Below the pieces are notes generated by a model, which ran no database searches, was not told where the DNA came from, and worked only from the letters and a program-made list of their open reading frames with translations. This document shows positions 31,050 through 42,862 of a stretch of DNA of 64,000 nucleotides, one piece after another (positions within the stretch are counted from its first letter, which is position 1; each line of letters opens with the position of its first letter). The stretch comes from Acanthornis magna (taxonomy: Eukaryota; Chordata; Aves; Passeriformes; Acanthizidae): assembly GCA_036785705.1 (NCBI GenBank), contig JAWUZG010000157.1:868001-932000 (forward strand), read 5' to 3'. The position numbers and the translations under genes are program-made.

Positions 31050-34000
31050 TCAAATCTCTCCGAGGTACACGTGTTTCTCTATTTTTTTGCATTACTCACT
31101 AAGTATACTCTGGTTTCTGAGCAAAAACAACTCTACGGATAAGTTTGTCTTTACACGAGGCAGAATTAATTCAAGCAGTCTTTCCTAACAAGCTTCTGGC
31201 ATGTACTGCTGGGACCTTATCTCCATCTACTGTATGGAGGAGCTCAGATTGGGCAGGGCCTGCTCGGTTGATGGAGCTTCGGGTGTTAACTAACTAAGTG
31301 GCTTTTGCTAAATGCTGCTCTCAATTTTTGAAAGTCCCCCCACCCAGTGCTTTCAAGGTGGTTTTTAACAATCTATTGTACCGTTTTACTTTGGTAGCAG
31401 TAGGGGCATGATAAGGGATATGGTATACCCACTCAATGTTATGCTCTCTAGCTTAGGTGCTTATAAGGCTGTTCTTGAAATGAGTTCCATTGTTAGACTC
31501 AATTTTCTCAGGAGTACCATGTCTCTAGAGGACTTGTTTTTTAAGGTCTAGGATGGTGTTACAGGCAGTGGCGTGAGGCACAGGGTAGGTTTTCAGCTAC
31601 TCAGTGGTGGTTTCTACCATTGTGAGCACGTAGCGCTTGCTATGGTGGGTTTGAGGCAGTGTGATGTAATCGATCTGCCAGGCTTCACCATACTTGTATT
31701 TGGACTACTTTCTCCCATACTACAAGGGTTTTACTCGTTTGACTTGTTTGATTTCAGCACATGTTTCACAGTTATGGATTACTTGGGAGATACAGTCTAT
31801 GGTTAAATCTACTCTTCGGTCTCTTGCTCACTTATAGGTGGCATCTCTGTTCTGATGGCTTGAGGTATTGGGGGCCCATCGGGCTAGGAGCAACTCTCTT
31901 TTGTGCTGTCAATTTAAATCTACTTGTGACACTTTTATCTTTGCAGCTTGATCTACTTGTTTGTTATTTTGGTGTTCTTCATTAGTTCGGCTCTTGGGGA
32001 CACGGGTGTCTACATGGCGGACCTTCACAGGCAGTTTCTCTGCCTGGACAGCAATGTCTTTCTACTCTTCAGCAGCTCAGATCGGTTTTCTCTTATGCTG
32101 CCAGGTGGTCTTTTTCTACTTTTCCAGCCAGCTCTACAGAGCATTGGCTATCATCTATGCGTCAGTGTATAGGTATAGCTTTGGCTACTTCTCTCTTTTA
32201 GTAATGTCTAGGGCCAGCTGAACGGCTTTGAGCTCAGCCAGTTGGCTAGATCTACCTTCTCTTTCAGTAGCTTCTGCAACTCGGTGTGTGGGGGACAGGA
32301 GCTATCAGTGAAAAGAGCGTAGCATGTTTTATCTTGTGACGGTTGTAGGGGTGGAGCTTCTGCTTGAGTTACCTGTTCTGGCTCTTCTTCGTTAGGTCAA
32401 TTTTTCACTTTCAGGCCAATTTGTAATTATCTCTAGGATCCTAGGGCGATTCAGATTTTCTATACAGGCGCGCTGTGTAATGAGGGTAATCTATTTGTTC
32501 TATGTGGCGTTGGTGGCATGGTGGGTAGAGGGAACCTGTGCTTTGAACATCTACCTCAACACCGGTAGTCTGGGTGCCAGGGAGAGTTGTGCTTTTGTGC
32601 CAATTACCTCTGAGGCAGCTCAGACTCTTTCATAGGCTGCCAAGATCTCTTTCTCTGTTGGGGTGTAGTTGGCTTCAGCCCCTCTGTAACTTCGGCTTCA
32701 GAATCTCAGTGGTTGCTCTCGAGTCTCGCCAGGCATCTTCTGCCAAAGGCTCTAAGACAAACTATGACTCTCGGCTGCAGAGTAGAGCACATTCTTTACT
32801 TTTGGTCTTGTCCTGACTGGGCTGAGGGCTACTGCATGGGCAATCTCTTGCTTGATGTGGGCGAAGGCTTGCTGTTGTTCAGGGTCCTAGTGGAAATCAT
32901 TCTTTTTAAGGGTAACCAGGTAGAGAGGGCTCACAATTTGGCTGTACTCAGGGATGTGCATCCTCCAGAAGTGTATGGCGTCTAGGAAAGCTTGTGTCTC
33001 TCTTGTTGGTTGGTGGGGACATCGCTGTGATCTTATTGATGACCTCAGTGGGAATCTGACGCTGTCTATCTTGCTACTTCACCCCCAGGAACTGGATCTC
33101 TTTTGCAGGTCCCTTGACTTTGCTCTTTCTGATGGCAAAAACCGGCTTCTAGGAGAATCTGGATGATTTTCTCTCCTTCTCAAACACTTCTTCTGCTGTG
33201 TCCTCCCACATGATGATGTCATCAATGTACTGCAGATGTTCTGGAGCTTTACCCTTTTCTAGTACAGCCTGAATCAGTTTATGGCAGATGGTGGGACTGT
33301 GCTTCCACCTTTGGGGCAGTCAGTTCTAGGGGTATTTGCATGCCCCTCCAGGTGAAAGCAAACTGAGGCTTGCACTCTGCTGCCAGAGGAATGGAGAAAA
33401 ATGCGTTTGCAATGTCAATAGTGGCGTACCACTTTGCTGCTTTGGACTCCAGCTCATTGGAGCTCTAGCATGTCTGGCACGGCAGTGCTCAGCGGTGGAG
33501 TCACTTCATTCAAGGCACGATAGTCTACAGTCAATCTCCATTCTCTTTCAGATTTGCGGACAGGCTAAATGGGGCTGTTGAAGGGTGAGTGGGCCTTGCT
33601 GACTACCCCTTGGCTCTTCAGCTCACAGATCAGCTTGTGGATGGGAATCACAGCATCTCGATTTGTCCGGTACTGCCGGCGGTGTACTGTCGAGGTGGTA
33701 ATTGGTACTTGTTGCTTCTCCCCTCTCAGGAGTCCTACTGCAGATGGGTTCTCTGACAGTCCAGGCAAGGTGTTCAATTGCTTAACGCCTTCTGTCTCTA
33801 CGGCAGCTATCTCAAATGCCCACTTGAGTCCTTTCGGGTCTTTGAAATACCCATTTTGGAGGAAGTCTATGCTCAGAATGCACGGGGCTTCTGGACGAGT
33901 CACAATGGAATGTTTCTTCCACTCTTTTCCAGTCAAGCTCACTTCAGCTTCTACCACAGTCAAGTCTTGTGATTCTCTTGTCACGCCGGCAATAGAAACA

Positions 34001-34161
34001 GATTTTGCCCCCACATGTTGCAATGGAATTATTGTGCACTGCGCACCACTGTCAACCAAAGCCTCGTATTTTTGTGGTTCTGTTGTGCTAGGCCACCGAA
34101 TTTACACAGTCCAAAAAACACGGTTTTCTCTGATCCCTACTTGGCTAGAGGTAGGGCCCCT
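31050..34161 (-). pseudogene. pol: Decayed pol of element 2
   Basis: Aligns collinearly with the provirus 1 pol (12637-15819), ending just after the conserved gag amber codon at 34164-34162. Only the protease and start of RT (33565-34059) stay open over 165 codons; there the protease site is DSGA rather than DTGA. The rest carries many stops and small indels. Differences from provirus 1 are mostly C in provirus 1 and T here on the plus strand. No function expected. Confidence 0.8.
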
Positions 34162-34165
34162 CTAG
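34145..34165 (-). promoter_or_regulatory. Conserved gag-pol amber context in element 2
   Basis: TAG at 34164-34162 is followed by the same nine bases as in provirus 1, and the inverted arms CTAGAGG/CCTCTAG around the stop are kept. The downstream stem seen in provirus 1 is weakened by mismatches here. Confidence 0.5.
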
Positions 34166-34268
34166 CCTTGGTGGGAATGCATGCTAGAGGTTCTTTCAAG
34201 GGAATTGGACTTGTCAACTGGAGCTCCTTCTCTTCTGGTGGAGTTTTTTCTCTGAGTCTTATTCTCTT

Positions 34269-35904
34269 TTAATTCATGCACTCGTCGCGCCAGAGCAGCA
34301 GTGGGTTGTTGGTCTCACCTCCACATGTCTTCTCTACTTTTATACAGGAAATACCACAGCTCACGTCGAGGGTGTACCTGCTCCTCATAGTTGGAGAACA
34401 TCTGCGTTCGGTAACAGAATCTTTGATCTTTACTGCTGAGATTTGGAGAAGGCCCTCTTTAATCTCCTTACTGAGTTTATTGTGATTCTCTTCTATTCTA
34501 TCTTCAAGTTTCTGCAGACGTGTCTCCACAGCTGAGATTCTTGCATTCACTGGGCCATGCACAGCGTCTGCATACGTTCGGAGCTTCATTGCCATATCAA
34601 GCACGGTCTCATGCCCATCATCTCGCTTCATCATTGCTAAAGCAGAAGCATATTCTTTGGGCCCAAGTCGTATGAGTTTTCGCCACATCACAGGCGTACA
34701 TTCAACCGCATCTGGATCCATAAGTGGGGCTGGGTTTGCTACGTCCTCTGAGAAGACAATCTCTACCACCCCCATTTCTCTCAGACGTTGAATCCCTTGT
34801 TCTGTGGTCTTCCATGGGGTTTGTTGCTGATAGAGATCCTCGGGGCACAGGTATCTCTTCCTCACACCTCTGATAACTCGTCTCCAGAGGCTGGAAGGGT
34901 CAGCCCCATTCCGTGCCGCTCGGTTGATATCTGCATCATGTGACAGGGTCCCCAAATGCCTCATCTTGGTGCCATCTAGAAGTGTAACATCGCCTGCAGC
35001 ATCCCAAAGACAAATCAACCAACTAATTATAGATTCATTATCTCGTTGAATGTAATCTTTCCTTAGGCCACGAAGGTCCTTCACAGACGTGGACTCAACA
35101 ATGACTTCTGACTCAGTTGTTGGCTTTGAGGATCCCTCGCCCCCATTATCATCTGCTGGGCGATCGGTTTTGACTTGGTGTTTCCTGCTTCTCGTAACAG
35201 GAGCAACTGCCATTGGCTTAGGCTCCCTATCTGCCTGTTCTAGAGTATCTAACACTGTACGATAAGCACATGCCAGGCCCCAACATATTGTCTTAACGTT
35301 GTCATTGCACTTCTCTTTAAGATACTTCCCCACCTCAGCTGGCCTCAGAATTTGTTCAAGGGGAATCTCCCAATCTATTGGGTCAGAGCATTTCTTTAAC
35401 ATTTGGCCTATGTCCTCCCATACTCCACACCACTCGAATTTCCCCACGTCTGCATCATGTGTCTGCTCCTGCTCAGGCCCTCTGGACCTCTCAGCCCTCA
35501 TTCTGGACAAGGTGACCATTATATAGCTGAAATCTATCATATTAAGCACCATGAATACCAGGACAGTGGTCTCTTTTAACATCCAGGGGAAAGTGAACAT
35601 TTCCAAAAGGTGACATACCAGGTTGGGTAATATTACTAACAAAACTCCAAAAGAAGCTACTATAACTAGGAGAGGAAAGCAACAGAGCATATACATGACT
35701 ATCAGTTTCCAATACCTCTGTTACCTTTTTATAGATGATCAATACCACGCACATTACTATAACAAGCCGGAGTCGTGTCCCTGATCTATGAAAATTATAC
35801 ATCAGAGACAAAATTGCCCCTATTTGTTGGCAGGGAAACAGGCCTACATGCCAGAGAGACAGAATCACATGAAACAACATCCCATCAAACAACATGGTGA
35901 TCAC
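34269..35904 (-). pseudogene. gag: gag of element 2 with membrane domain, frameshifted
   Basis: Two overlapping frames cover the gene: 35904-35542 holds the N-terminal hydrophobic part and 35696-34269 the rest (475 codons), so at least one frameshift lies near 35600-35690. Several membrane-like segments are followed by a linker with RSRKHQVKTDRP, a helical capsid-like region and a coiled-coil-like stretch (ISAVETRLQKLEDRIEENH). An N-I-T sequon follows FFWSFVS, in the same place as N-G-T in the provirus 1 Gag. Outside scattered motifs it is much more divergent from Gag 1 than the pols are from each other. It stops at TAA (34271-34269), out of frame with the amber codon. Confidence 0.75.
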
Positions 35905-36029
35905 TGATTGCTGTAATCCAATACAGAGTGTTCAAAACCAGAACATAATTATTAGTTTTTTCCACTTTTTCTACCCCACAAAAGGTGGACACCAAATTGT
36001 CAAGCCCCTTTAAGTTGGGCTCCAAAATT

Positions 36030-36614
36030 TGTCTCGGGTTAGAGACAATTTTCCTGTGTGGAAAGTGCTCTGAACAGAACACCTCCCCCCCACAGCAAAG
36101 GCCTCCGGCACCCCCTCCCCCACAACAGCAGAGGCTGGGGAAAGTGGAAAGAACTGTTTATTCAGCCCCCCGCCACAGGCACAGGGGAAAGGGAAAAGGG
36201 AGAAGGAATCACCAAACCCGAATGAACAGTTGATGAACTTTAGTGTCCTCAGGTGTAGCGACCCCTTTCCGGGGGTTTCCCCCCCAGGGATTTCCTGTCC
36301 ATCGTCTTCCGGGGCTCCCAGGGTTCTCCGACGAAAAAGCCGAGGAAAAAAAAAGGATCCAAAAAAAAGACGATGAAGAAGCAATCCCAGGGGAGGAGGG
36401 AAGAAAAGCAGCAGTCACAGCAGCAGCAGCAGCAGCAGCAGCCCGACTAAACAACGTCCCTTCCTCGCGGAACAGCGAGCGGGGGAGAGTTTCAAAACAT
36501 CCCGCGTAGGCAGAGCTTCTCCTGCTGCTGAGCACAGTTAAGGTTACAGGACATTTTTAGGCAGGCATGCAAACGATATGGGATACAGGATTATCATTAC
36601 ATCACCCCAGGACA
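36030..36614 (-). repeat. Right LTR of element 2
   Basis: A 585-bp LTR, TGTCTCGG to CCAGGACA, with a CAG trinucleotide run near 36418-36441. It is GC-richer and better preserved than the left LTR. Beyond it the sequence turns into AT-rich unique DNA, not the zinc-finger 3' UTR. Confidence 0.8.
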
Positions 36615-39600
36615 AGATGGTATAACGAAAGGCCTTTCTGCTGTAACTGAATGACCTCTGGGAGGATGTAGCTTGGCACCCGCTTTGGAAGCTTTTGGTT
36701 TCCAGAGCAATTTCAGTGAAAGGCACTTTCCTTTTTCTCTAGTTGCACTCTGCGGTTGAAAACAAATTGTGCTTGACTACATTTGCTGAAGTACTGAGTA
36801 CTGTGAGAGTATAAACTGTTGCAGCTTTGTTTGCAGCAAGTTGGAGATTTAAGAGAGAGTTGCTGAACATTTTGAATTCCAACATCTAAAGCTTTTCAGA
36901 GATGTATCTGTCATCCTGCAGGGTATCTTTCTTATGCCTTATGGCAGTAAGTAGAAACTTGTCATTAAATAACACCATCTTGTACAGCATATCCCATTGT
37001 GTCAGAAAGTGTCTGTACACAAAACTAAAAACGGACAGAACAATCTCTGGAGTTGCAACGTAAGTGGAAAGTGAGTATTGGGTACCATCCTGGCTTTTAA
37101 ATTAATGAAGAAACACCCAGTCTTTAAACACAGTCACAAATGTTTCTGTGATGTGTGCTTAAGTTGAATATTACTGTGGTAATTGCAAATTATTGTTGGT
37201 TATTAAGGAGAAAGAGCTCAAATACCCCATTCTTGCTTTGTCACACATATAATTATGTCAGACATTGTTTTGAACTTCACTGTGAATTGGCTAGACTTAG
37301 CAATTGGTAGCTGTACTATGTTCAATTATCCTATATAGTATGGTATTTTCTTTGGTGCATACCCCTTGGTTTCTCATTTTACTACCTAGGCTTCTTTTCC
37401 TCTAGGAGTAAGAAGAAGCAGTCTTCCAAAAACAACTCGTCTTACATTTTGGTACAATTGCTATTAAATCTCGTGTTGTAGTACATGCAGATGCAAACAG
37501 TAGAAGAGACTTGGATATTTCAGATTGGTAGCTACTGCTGTACTCCAGCGGTGTATGGCATATGCAGAGGAGGTGGTGAGATTATATTTAGGAATAGATG
37601 TTTCTTTAAACAGATGTTTCCAGATACTTGGAATTGTATTCTAAATGTATTTACTTTTTAGAAGCAATGGAAATTGGAGAGGGTTGTGAATCTGTATCTG
37701 TCGGTACTAGTGAAGAAATTCTGCCTGGCTTGATTCTTGTTTCAATTAGGCACTTGTCAAAACTTTGAGGCCTGTGTTGTTAGAAGACTTTTACTGGTGG
37801 TGTTTAGAAAATGATGTAAATATGAATCCCTTAGAATTATAGTGTTGAGATTTTAAACAGGTTGTTATAGTATTTTTGGTTTTGGTTTTTGGTTTTGTTT
37901 TTTTAAATCAAGCTGGAATACAACCTTGGAATTAAATCACAGATTTCATATCTGGAGATGAAACGGAAGTAACAAAGGAGCAGGGTATCAAAACTGCAGG
38001 CTTAACTGCCTAACTATATCAAAATGGTGAATTCTTTTAATTGATTGAATAACAGTTTTGACAGTAGACTTCTAATTTACATCATGTTGCTTCATAATTG
38101 CCATTTTCCTGTTGCATTTAATCTGAGATCTATAGTACTGAGTTGATATGCGTGATCTGATGCCATGTGTGACTAGCTCTCTAGCATCTGGAGATGGTAG
38201 AGAGCTTATCACTCATTTAGCAGTTAAAAATGGCTCAACAAGTCATAAAGGATGAGGAAAGCAGAATAGTTTTTTAGAAGTAACTCTATTCTGCTGTTGC
38301 AAAGTCTGTTAGTACTTGAGAGGAGAATTTTCCAAGTGCTGAGCTTGTTCAAAGCTTCGTAACTCCACTGAGTAGGTTTTATGTGGATACAAGTGAAGGT
38401 AATTGCTTTCTGTCTTAAAAGACAGGAGTTTTTTTTTAAGTAGTGTCCTTCTGTAGATGAATGTGCAAGTAATTTGAAAGTGTCTTGGGAATTGTACTAA
38501 TCACACAAAATCCTGTAAATTATAATAATGTGTCCCATAACCTTCACTAGCTTTCGCCTTTTGCCCCAGATAAGAGGATAAAAATATTTCAGCATCCTTC
38601 TTTACTTAGAGTTGAAATGGTTGAAGTCTTGCAGTATTCTTAGGCTGAACTTGATCTGACCCAGTGTGTCTGAAGTTGCAACTTCTACTTAATTCAGAAT
38701 GCTTAACACAGGGCGATTAAGAATTGCTGAAAATTTGAATTCTTCCTTCCCTTGTGTTTTTATTCTCAAACAATCTTTACAAAGGGCTGTTTTTGGAGAG
38801 CAGCGTACAGTCTTTTGTTTCTGCATAAAACTGATGGCTGCAAATGAAAGAATAAAGAAGGCTCTCTGTTCCTGTTCCCCAGCCTTTGTTTCAGTGGGCA
38901 TTGTTTCAGTTTATAAGAGCTGTTTAGTACATACAGATTACTGGAAAGACTGAAAGATTCCCAAGCACATCGGTGCAGACTTGTGAAAAATCCTGCAATC
39001 CCCTCTGCTGCCTACCCATTACCTTTTTGTTTCAAAGATGCCATGAAAGACTTTTTTTTTCCTTTTCCACCACATTTACTTTGAAGTCACCTTTTGTACA
39101 GTAGTTTAAATGAGTCTTACTATTTTTCTTTCAAATTGTGGAAACCTTATCAAGCCTGGGATTTGGGTTCTAAAGCTGAGGAAACTGGCTGGTTGAAATT
39201 TTAGTTATTTTTGATTTGCCATCTTTTTATCTTAAAAGCTCAGTATGTAAATAGACTGTTGGCACTTGGGTACAGAGCCAGGTTCCAGTTTTGTAGGTAG
39301 TCCCGTGGTGTCTAAACGGTTGTTTTATTTGCTTTCTTTTTAGGGTCTCCATGTAAACATACTAAGGTACATAAACAATTGTACACCGGTGAGATACCCG
39401 TGTAGAAATTAAGTCACAAGTAAATCCACACCTCAGTGAAACCTGATAATTACAAGTTCTCTTACTGAGCATGCCTGGATAGTGTATTATCTTGTGAGTT
39501 AGTAAATTTTTTTTCTTGTTTTTGCTAGTGCCGGTGTTGAGCTGCACAGTTAAGACTCTCTTGGTGTAAATGCAATGCAATGGGTTACAAATGCCCCCTT

Positions 39601-41092
39601 GTATTAGTGATGAAATTGCTCTAACAGGGCTTTGCAGGCTGAGTTTGGCCGTGTGTGTCAGTGGAGAGAGTTCGCTTCCGCCTGGTCCCTTTCCTTGAGG
39701 AAACGCTTGTGGTTTGAGGTGCTCCTGTCCTGCCTCTGCTTTAATGCTCTCTTTCCCTGAGGTTACTATGGTGAATGGGTGTAACACCATCATCTCCTCT
39801 TTCTCCCTCCCTCTTTTTTCTTTTTCCTGTAGGGCTTTCTTTGCAGGTGTATGCAGACATGCTGACATGGCCTTGAGTCGGCCTGTTTGATGGAAGCCCA
39901 TCTGGGAAAGCAAACAGGAAAATCTAATTGAAGTCTGGAGCAGATTGAAGTACGATATGATCACACAGTTGCTTGTGCTGTCCAAGACCGTGTACTACAT
40001 CTGGGCATGCACATGGATGGGCCTTTGTTTGGCATGTCGGTGTGTTTGAGATTGTGCAAGGGCTCGCATGATTTCTTGGATGTATCTCAGCCCAGGCTGG
40101 TGTGGGAGCTGAGCTGTCTGCTGTGTGCAGTGTGAAAGGGATTTTGCCAATGTGTGCTCATGTAGCCACATGAGAAGTGGGCCATTGTCTTGTGCAGCAC
40201 TAAAATGAGACAAAACCAATCCACTGAAAAGAAATCTTAGTCCTTTGCCATGGAAAATATTTACTTTTGTTGGTTTGTTTTTCCCCAAATAGGCAACAAG
40301 CTGTCCTGGAAAATAACTTTGCTACCAGAAGCAGCTTCTGAACATGGAAGACTACAGAACAAACAAGTTTCCAAATGCTGTATTACATTTCTTAATGAAA
40401 AGGCATTTATGAAACTCTTTTAAGAATGTGATTTGAGGGTAAACTTTTTTAATAAGTGAGAGAACAGACAGTTTCAGTGGCTCAGCTCTTCCAGTGTGCA
40501 AAATTAATGAGCTACTTTCCTTTTGACTTAATGTCCCTTTGAAATAGGAGATTGCATTGGAAACATTTGGCTTTGTATGGTATCTGTTTGAACACTAACA
40601 CAAATGTAAATTCTGTTAAGTTACTGCAAATGTGATGTTTTGTCTTAGTTTACTTATTCTGGTGCAGCTTCACACAGAAATACTCTAAATGAAGCATTTT
40701 AAAGCAGTGGTTGAAGTTATTCCTCTCAAGTAATCTGGCTGTGAAAAAGTTGCCGATGGGTTTTGTGCAACATTTATTTCCAGAGGAAGGAATGTTTTTG
40801 TTCGCCGTATGATTCCCCTTCAGTCTCGATGTCTGGTTTAGTGGAAATGTTCAGTTGTCAGAAGAATCAAGATGGTATATTATTTAGATCTTACCAGACG
40901 AGTGGGATTTGTTCCTTCCATTCCAGTTGTCATAAAGATTAACCCTTTGCCCTCGCGGTCCTAATTGCAGTTGTTCAGAAACAAAGATTGTGCTTGTACA
41001 GGACAGCCGCGAAGCGGAGTGTGTGCCAACTGGAATGTTCCTCTGGTGAATGTGGGTTGCAGGTATTACATAAATTCTGTCTTGTGTTTCAG
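36615..41092. other. AT-rich intron-like sequence upstream of the CDH2-like exon 2
   Basis: No first exon or promoter is seen. N-cadherin exon 1 should be GC-rich and encode a signal peptide; nothing like it appears. Open frames here are short and match no protein I know. Confidence 0.5.
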
Positions 41093-41204
41093 GCACCCCT
41101 AAAGGCAACCTGTGAAGATGTGTCATGCAAGACTGGATTTCCTGAAGATGTTCACAGTGCAGTAGTACCAAGGAGTGTACATGGAGGACAGCCTCTTCTC
41201 AATG
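41093..41204 (+). pseudogene. CDH2: CDH2-like exon 2 (N-cadherin prodomain start)
   Basis: After a consensus acceptor (TTGTGTTTCAG at 41082-41092) the 112-bp exon reads [12 protein letters not shown], then [20 protein letters not shown] and QPLLN, ending with a G before GTATTG. This is the start of the classical cadherin propeptide in its N-cadherin form, with several substitutions from the chicken protein as I remember it. N-cadherin is a calcium-dependent adhesion receptor; the propeptide keeps it inactive until furin cleavage. The exon itself is intact, with phase 1 at its end. I label it pseudogene because exon 4 is broken and exon 1 is missing; a sequencing error in a real gene is the alternative. 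Confidence 0.85.
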
Positions 41205-42862
41205 GTATTGTTAGAAAACATATTTTGAACTTTTTTGTTTCTTTAAGTTGTAACCGTAAGTCACTGGAGCATTTTCATCCTTAAATAGGGCACAGACTCT
41301 TGCAGGAAAGGACATCAGCTGCTCTGTGATTATTTCTCGATCACTGTCCTAGGATTTGGAAAATATGTTGGCATTAGTGGCAGCACATGCACCTCTGACT
41401 GTAATTTGAAAAAAGTTCAGTGTTGTTTTTGCGTCTTTATATGTCAGGGATAGGGTAGGACACAGAGGCAGATGCTCTGAATGTTTCCTAGGTTTTCCAG
41501 CCAGCTAAGTTTCAGAATACAAGTTTGCAGAAGTAAAACATTTTTTAAAAATCTGCATTGATTTGTCTGTTTTCTGAACTTCTAACATCATTTTTTTTAA
41601 TCTAATTTGGAAATTGTGGAACTAAAAGCATCAGTTTTAGACGGTTTCAAATACAACTTAAAATAAGGACTAATTTAATTTAATTTGTTGTTTCTTTCAC
41701 ATATAAATTTGGCTACACAGTTCGAGACGTTTAAACAAAAAACAATTCTAATGAGTCTGCAAACAAATGAAGTAAAAGCTGTAGTCTTGATTTTACACAT
41801 GCTGTATGTAGCAGTCTCTCGTTAATTATATTTTACAGACCTGTTTTGTGCTTTCTTAGAAGTATAATGGAAACTTGAATGCAGGATGAATTGATTAGCT
41901 TTAGTGTATTTAAACTTGAGTTACTAAAGCTTTCTCTGTTCAATTTCAAGGAAGTATAGTCTACCAGCAATGACTTTTATTAAAGGATGGCTTAGAAATT
42001 TATGTATTGAAGTAAATGTTCTGCCAATTAAGAAAATAATAGAGAGGAAGGAGAATATTCCTCACTTTCCCACTGAATGGACATTGAAAACCACCAAATG
42101 TTTGTTACAGGTGAACTGTCATGCCACCAGTTCCTCTTGAAATGGAGATCACACAAGTTTTGAGATCTGCTCTGTCCTGAGAAAGTTCTCTCTACTCTGT
42201 ATGGAATCAAGGCTGTTTTCGCAGTTTTTCCTTTTTCCCACCAGTTAGGAACCACAGTAGACCGGGCATGAATTGTCTGTTGTGATTGCTCATGCAAACT
42301 TGATGATAATGTCTAAGCTTTAACTGATTCTGAACTAGTAACATAGGATGACAAACTGACTTCCTGTGTCATTATTCATCCCATTCCCACAGTCCCTTCC
42401 CTTGCTTCTCAGAAGTGAGTGAAGCATGACTGTTGGTTTGTCCTTGAATGGTATTAAAATGCATAACATTTTAGAGAAGTAGGAATTGGAAACACTGTAT
42501 GAGGCAAACAGTATGTATCACATCATATCAGCTGGTTGAAAAATGACCTGGGGGAGTCTTTTTAATACCACCATTTCCTCAACTGAATTACTGCAGTGGT
42601 TAATTCTTTTGAAAATTTTGACATGCTTAAAAGCATATAATTTGCTGGTTACACATAAACATACAGTCCATCATTGCATAGCTTTGACTTAAATTTAATT
42701 ACACTGTCATTTTGAAATACTGTTGTTGTCCAAAGCCTACTTTCTGGTTATTAAACTAGATTCAGATGATGCTGGAAGTTAAGTATAGTTGCATGACATT
42801 TGCTTTTGAGGGATAATCATGTATGTGCCTGATTCTGATCTTCGTTGTCTTGCCTATCTAAA
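41205..42862. other. CDH2-like intron 2, first part
   Basis: AT-rich sequence without recognisable exons or repeats of note. Confidence 0.5.

Larger units (their letters stand above)
30183..36614 (-). mobile_element. Damaged ERVL-like element 2, possibly a mosaic
   Basis: A minus-strand element with LTRs of 637 and 585 bp, a decayed pol resembling provirus 1, a divergent gag, and a degraded primer-binding site (TGGAGCCCAAC start, about 36013-36023). Flanking bases (ccttgg left, agatgg right) show no target duplication. Pol is full of stops while most of gag is open. The LTR family is unrelated to that of provirus 1 although pol is close. It may be two insertions joined by recombination. Confidence 0.8.

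Noticed and set aside
36615..41092. Possible CDH2 exon 1
   Set aside because: I looked for a GC-rich exon with a signal peptide and a donor; none is present in this AT-rich stretch.
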